64,000 nt of DNA from Emiliania huxleyi CCMP1516 (Eukaryota > Haptophyta > Isochrysidales > Noelaerhabdaceae): the NCBI RefSeq assembly GCF_000372725.1, contig NW_005200417.1:170141-234140 (forward strand). The letters run 5' to 3'. The notes beneath the pieces were generated by a model that was not told the DNA's origin, searched no databases, and saw nothing but the letters and a program-made list of their open reading frames with translations. The translations under genes and the position numbers were made by a program. Below, in pieces: positions 60,145 through 64,000 of the stretch (its first letter is position 1; each line of letters starts with the position of its first letter).

Positions 60145-61998
60145 ATGATTCCGTCGGTTGCTCCGCCCCGCCAGGAGTACCTCGAGCGCCGACGCAATGA
60201 GAACGCATTTGTGCCACGCTTTTTCGGCGCCGCCCCGGAGCCACAGCAGGTTTTACGCGATGCTGATCAGGAAGAGGTGCGTTACTCAGACGAGTTGCGT
60301 TACTCAGACGAGGACCTCTTTGCGCCCGGCGATGCGCCAAACTGCTTCTCGGATTGGCTCCATGCCTGCGGCGATTGCCTGGTCATCTGTTGCAGCACAC
60401 GGTATAATCATTCGTCCTCCTCAAAACTGGAGGCAGTCGAAACTGAAAGCTGGCTAGCGGGAGAAAGCCAACCCTACTTCATCTCCTTCTGCCTCTACTT
60501 CTGCTGCTCCGTTGGGAACGACGTCGGGGGCCGCTTCATCTGGCCGACTGCTTGCCCGTGCGGCTGCATCACTTGCTGCTGCCCGCTCAGCGGTCTCGGC
60601 GCCAGCGGACACGACGGCGTCTGCGACGCTGGCTGTGTCTGTTGCAGATCCTCGGCGCAGCGCCTCGACAGCGTGCGATACTGGACGCAGCGTGTGATGG
60701 TGGCGAGCTCCGAGAAGGTGATCGAGACCTATCCGCTCCCCACCGATCCAACACTCGACCCACCCTACCCTTCGCCCGGCCCGACGGACTTTGCGAGGAA
60801 GATTGAGGCGATGGCCAACTATCTCGTGTCCATTCCATGCATCTTCCCGTTCTGCATTCGCTATCAGACGGGCTGCTGTGGCCTTTGCACACGGGCAGGC
60901 TTCGCGCCCGATGCGACGTACATGCCTGCAAGCTCGGCCCTCGGCTCGGCCGATAAGCTCATGCACGCGGGCGAGTGCGGCGGCTACTGGGCATTCCCAA
61001 AGGCGTTCAAAAACGCCGCGGGAGAGCAGCTTCGTGGCCGACTGCCGACACCTCCCGGCGCGAGGGACGACAACGGTAGGCCGTTCGAGACCAACGTGGC
61101 CGTCGGCAAGCCTGGCTCCAAGGTAATCTTTTGGGCGCATGGGTCGGGCTGGATCGCGACTCAGTCGGCCGTCTACCTGTGGCTGATCGCGCTCTTCCTG
61201 TGTCAGCAGACGGGCCACGTCGTGCTCGTGGGTGAGTACCCCCTCGCGAGCAGCACATCGGGCAACGTTGGGTTCTACCCGACGCAGCTGGCTCAGTGGG
61301 TTCGGACGTACGCCAATCTCGTCAGGGTGTACGGGCCCGAGAACGTTATCCTCGGGGGCGACTCGGCTGGCGGCGGCCTGGCCATGAGCACCCTCCTCTG
61401 CGCGCTTTCGCCTGAACGACTTATCGCCAGCCCCGCGGGCATGCTGCTCATCTCACCATTTGTTGACCTGTCTGACGGCTCGTCGGACAAGGAGCACGTG
61501 AGCTCGATGGCGGCCAATGCTCCACGTGAGAATGGCGGCCTAGCAAATTACGGACTCGCCGACATCTTGCCGCACAACGGCTATCAAGAGGTGTGCGCGG
61601 TGTACGCGTCTGCAGAGACCCGAAACACGGAACCGCTGTGCTCGCCCGGGCTCCACAATAAGAAGACCCTCAAACCATATTGGCGCGATTGGCCAACGAC
61701 GTTCATCGCGTGGGGCGACCAAGAGATCCTGCGAGACCAGATCTCGGCCACAGCAGCAGCACCGCCGGGCGGGCTTGTGACCACCCATGTGGTTGAGAGG
61801 GGCTTCCACATCTCACCGATCGTCGGACTACCGCTGGTGGAGAACCTCGGCTGTTGTGGCGGGAGCGATCCCCAGCACTCCGAGGTGGCCAGGGCCTGGT
61901 ACGTCATTCTCTCTTGGCTCCGGGACACCGTGGGATGGAAGGAGACCCGAGTGCCGGAGGAGTGGAGGCCGGCGGTCTATAGGACCACTACTAGCTAA
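60145..61998 (+). CDS. Alpha/beta hydrolase (HSL/GDXG type) with Cys-rich N-terminal region
   Basis: A long intronless frame. The preferred start is MIPSVAPPRQEYLERRRNEN at 60145; an in-frame ATG at 60115 adds ten residues. Catalytic features: KVIFWAHGSGWIATQSAVYL (oxyanion HG-G-like), VILGGDSAGGGLAMSTLLCA (nucleophile Ser in GDSAG), FIAWGDQEILRDQISATAAA (Asp) and VVERGFHISPIVGLPLVENL (His). These fit the hormone-sensitive-lipase-like family of carboxylesterases and lipases. The N-terminal ~200 residues are unusual: a tandem RYSDE repeat (15-bp duplication at about 60280-60310) and Cys-rich blocks (CPCGCITCCCPLSGLG; CVCCRSSAQR) that may be palmitoylated or membrane-associated. No signal peptide is evident. 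Confidence 0.75.
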   Translation: MIPSVAPPRQEYLERRRNENAFVPRFFGAAPEPQQVLRDADQEEVRYSDELRYSDEDLFAPGDAPNCFSDWLHACGDCLVICCSTRYNHSSSSKLEAVETESWLAGESQPYFISFCLYFCCSVGNDVGGRFIWPTACPCGCITCCCPLSGLGASGHDGVCDAGCVCCRSSAQRLDSVRYWTQRVMVASSEKVIETYPLPTDPTLDPPYPSPGPTDFARKIEAMANYLVSIPCIFPFCIRYQTGCCGLCTRAGFAPDATYMPASSALGSADKLMHAGECGGYWAFPKAFKNAAGEQLRGRLPTPPGARDDNGRPFETNVAVGKPGSKVIFWAHGSGWIATQSAVYLWLIALFLCQQTGHVVLVGEYPLASSTSGNVGFYPTQLAQWVRTYANLVRVYGPENVILGGDSAGGGLAMSTLLCALSPERLIASPAGMLLISPFVDLSDGSSDKEHVSSMAANAPRENGGLANYGLADILPHNGYQEVCAVYASAETRNTEPLCSPGLHNKKTLKPYWRDWPTTFIAWGDQEILRDQISATAAAPPGGLVTTHVVERGFHISPIVGLPLVENLGCCGGSDPQHSEVARAWYVILSWLRDTVGWKETRVPEEWRPAVYRTTTS

Positions 61999-62470
61999 GT
62001 CCTACCGTGCGAGAGAGCCGTACTGTACAGGGTCAATAGCTCTGTGCCTGACCGCGTGTGACCGATGTGCTCATACAGAGAGGTCAGATGCGAGTATGGA
62101 GAGTAATATCTTAAAGTGCAGTACTAGTTGAAGCAGGGAGATCGGAGATGTGCTCAAAGTGCGTGGTAAAAAGCCGTAGCTTGTAGGGGACTGTCTCTCG
62201 ACTGAGGCTGTCCGTCTGCAGGCGGGGGGGACCATCCTGGCGCCGCCGCTGGATGATCGACCCCCCTGCGCCCTGAGCGGGTTGTCAGTGTGAGGGGTGT
62301 GCCAACCGCAGGACGTTGTGTTTGCCTTTGAGACAGTTTATTAGAGATGTACAAGCGAGAGGCCATGTACACCTTCTCGCCAGACGATCGTGGGGTCCCT
62401 GACTAGAAGGAATCGACCCGTCTACGTGCTCAACCTGCTCGACCTCGCCAGTGCCACGACAGTCTGCGCT

Positions 62471-63566
62471 TCACACACACCCGACACCCCGTGTGATGCC
62501 CCGCGCCGCACACGCGGTGGCCAGGCGAGCTGCACTAGGGTGCTGCCAGTGTCCGGGCGGCCAGAGCTCCCGCAGTGCTGGGAAGGCGCCGTTCTCCAGA
62601 GCTCCAGCCAGCGCCTCGAGGCTGGCTGCGGACCCGCCGCTCTGACCTTGGATGTATAGCGTCTCCAGGGCTCGGAGGCCCTGCCTGCCTGTCTCGGCCA
62701 GCGCCTCAATGCCAGCGCTGTCGATGTCGTTGTCACTGAGGTCAAGAGTCGTGAGGTGTGGAAGCGCGCCTCGAGACAGCGCAGCCGCCAAAGCAGCCAC
62801 GCCTTGACTGGTGACGCGGTTGCGACTGAGGTTGAGGATGGCCAGCGCCGGGAGCACGCGCGCCGGGCACGCGAGCGCCGCTGCAAGCGCCGCGCAGAAG
62901 CCATCGCCGAGCCCATTTTCGTAGAGCTCGAGGTCTCTCAGCACGGGCAGCGCGTCGTCTTTTTTTAGAGACAGCGGCTTGCACGATCGGCCGCATCCCC
63001 TCCTCCCCGAGCTGGTTTTGCTCGAGGACGAGCATGTGCAGCCGTGTGATGGAACGAGCGCCGAGCAATTGACCAAAGATCTCAGCGTCGGCGGCGCTGA
63101 AGCACTCGCCAGAGATGACCGGCCCTGCTGTGAACTGCGTTGCGCGGCTCAGCAGGCTGCGCGTCATCCGTTTCGACTTGCACAACGCTGTCGCCCTCGC
63201 CCAGAAGCACTGCAGATGTTGCGCCTCGGAGAAAGTTGCGCTGGCGGCACGGGCGAGGGCAGCGCTTCTCACATCATGGCACGTGCTGGCAAAGTAGCAG
63301 GCTGCGGCTGGCGCGAGAGGGTTGGCCAGCGCGCAGTAGATGTTGCAGAGCAGGTCTGACGGCAGGTCGGTGAGGTTCTCGGCTGTTCGGTGCTTGGGTG
63401 GAGCCACCATCGGCGGAAGATGTGCACCTTCGAGCCCGCTGTAGATAACCGAGCGCCGGAGGACATTCCCGGGCGGCGGCGCAAAGGGCGGCGGGGGGGC
63501 TGAGGCAAGGGGGCCCAGATCTGCTCGTCTCAGAGGGTACCCTCTGTGCCAAGAGAGGCCATCCAC
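62471..63566 (-). pseudogene. LRR (RNI-type) protein with a one-base frameshift in a T7 run
   Basis: The reading from 63566 contains LTDLPSDLLCNIYCALANPL (F-box-like), RSLLSRATQFTAGPVISGEC and ITRLHMLVLEQNQLGEEGMR with PIVQAAVSKK. The reading from 63076 down to 62471 contains DDALPVLRDLELYENGLGDG, FCAALAAALACPARVLPAL, AILNLSRNRVTSQGVAALAA and LTTLDLSDNDIDSAGIEALA. The two are consecutive leucine-rich repeats of the ribonuclease-inhibitor type but differ by one base at 62960-62966 (seven T on the plus strand). Six T would give one frame. It could be a sequencing error, a recent mutation or a frameshift site. The F-box-like start suggests a substrate-binding subunit of an SCF-type ligase, tentatively. 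Confidence 0.65.
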
Positions 63567-64000
63567 GAGCGGCTCAGAGGGTGGGTGCCTGGGCCGACCC
63601 TCTGAAGGCCTGTGCCGCCAAGCAAGCCACCAAGCCAGCTAGCCTGTCTCAGCGCAGCCTCTGAGGCTACGGGGACCCTCTGAGACGCCAAGGCAAGCCC
63701 CGCGAGGCCGCTCCTCAGAGGAGGGCGAGGCGGAGGGCAGACCTGCGCCTGACGAGGCGGGCGAGACGAATGAGGGCGACGGACAGGGTCGCGGCGCAGG
63801 GGGTCCGGAAAGCGGCGGGGCTGGAGAGGGCAGTCCCTCCCCGAACCTCGCCCTCGGGCGTGTTAGAGTCGTCGGCCAGGGAGGCAGGACTCCCGCAGGG
63901 CACCTTCGGGTGGATCTCAGTAGATCCGGCAGGCACCCCGAGCTCGCGACGCCCTTCACGACTGGAAGGGCCAGGGAGCGCACGTGCTTCGATCGCCGGG
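63567..64000. other. Window end; no gene seen; CTCAGAGGG repeats
   Basis: CTCAGAGG/CCTCTGAG words recur (63525, 63570, 63598, 63658, 63676 and 63713) in both orientations across ~200 bp. No frame with family features. Confidence 0.5.

Overview
The window is nuclear DNA from a GC-rich, intron-bearing microbial eukaryote. Genes lie on both strands a few hundred bases apart, and most are split by very short introns (about 55-100 bp). Donors are GT, GC and even GA, nearly always in the context AG|GN...AG|G. Dispersed repeats, minisatellites and two 100-N assembly gaps (36262-36361, 59156-59255) complete the picture. The high GC, gene density, GC-AG introns and gene content (UBR N-recognin, LACS8/9-type acyl-CoA synthetase, EDR2-C protein, LOV-like PAS protein, 2OG oxygenase) suggest a marine alga, most plausibly a haptophyte. 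A pelagophyte or another alga cannot be excluded. GA donors and AG|G acceptors also recall dinoflagellates, but the density and mixed strands do not. Taxonomy is inference.

Layout. 0-6 kb: the 3' part of an EDR2 C-terminal-domain gene whose last intron is a ~46-copy 13-bp minisatellite; a hypothetical zinc-motif gene on the minus strand; and a nested pair of TTAA-type inverted-repeat elements. 6-9 kb: a coiled-coil gene. 9-11 kb: an LTR-like element just upstream of a twin-CX9C mitochondrial gene (CMC2). 11.8-15 kb: a small conserved-looking gene, a membrane-protein fragment and an S51 peptidase. 15.4-19.7 kb (minus): long-chain acyl-CoA synthetase. 19.9-26.3 kb: a short zinc-motif protein, a secreted Cys-rich protein, an ankyrin protein, a PAS/LOV-like protein, a small membrane protein and an SRI-domain protein. 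26.4-28 kb: mobile elements. 28.2-35.2 kb: a 2OG-Fe(II) oxygenase, a J-domain membrane protein and a carbon-nitrogen hydrolase-like protein. 35-37.4 kb: repeats and a gap. 37.4-44.6 kb (minus): a large UBR1/UBR2-like E3 ligase. 44.9-50.7 kb: a saccharopine dehydrogenase-like oxidoreductase and hypothetical genes. 50.7-54.1 kb: repeat-rich sequence and gene debris. 54.3-64 kb: a NIPA-like transporter, a second copy of the LTR-like element with an intact ORF, a SWI3/SMARCC-type chromatin subunit, an HSL-type hydrolase and an LRR gene broken by one homopolymer base.

The genes do not form a pathway; this is an ordinary stretch of nuclear genome. The striking signal is in the introns. In gene after gene, the first ~20-33 nt of an intron is a copy of the first ~20-33 nt of the exon that follows it. 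Splicing between the copies restores the protein, and the donor dinucleotide (GT, GC or GA) is whatever the downstream exon happens to start with. This looks like intron birth by insertion with a long target-site duplication, or by local duplication, at AG|G sites. It would explain the relaxed donor rule. I consider it the best candidate for an undescribed or under-described process in the window.
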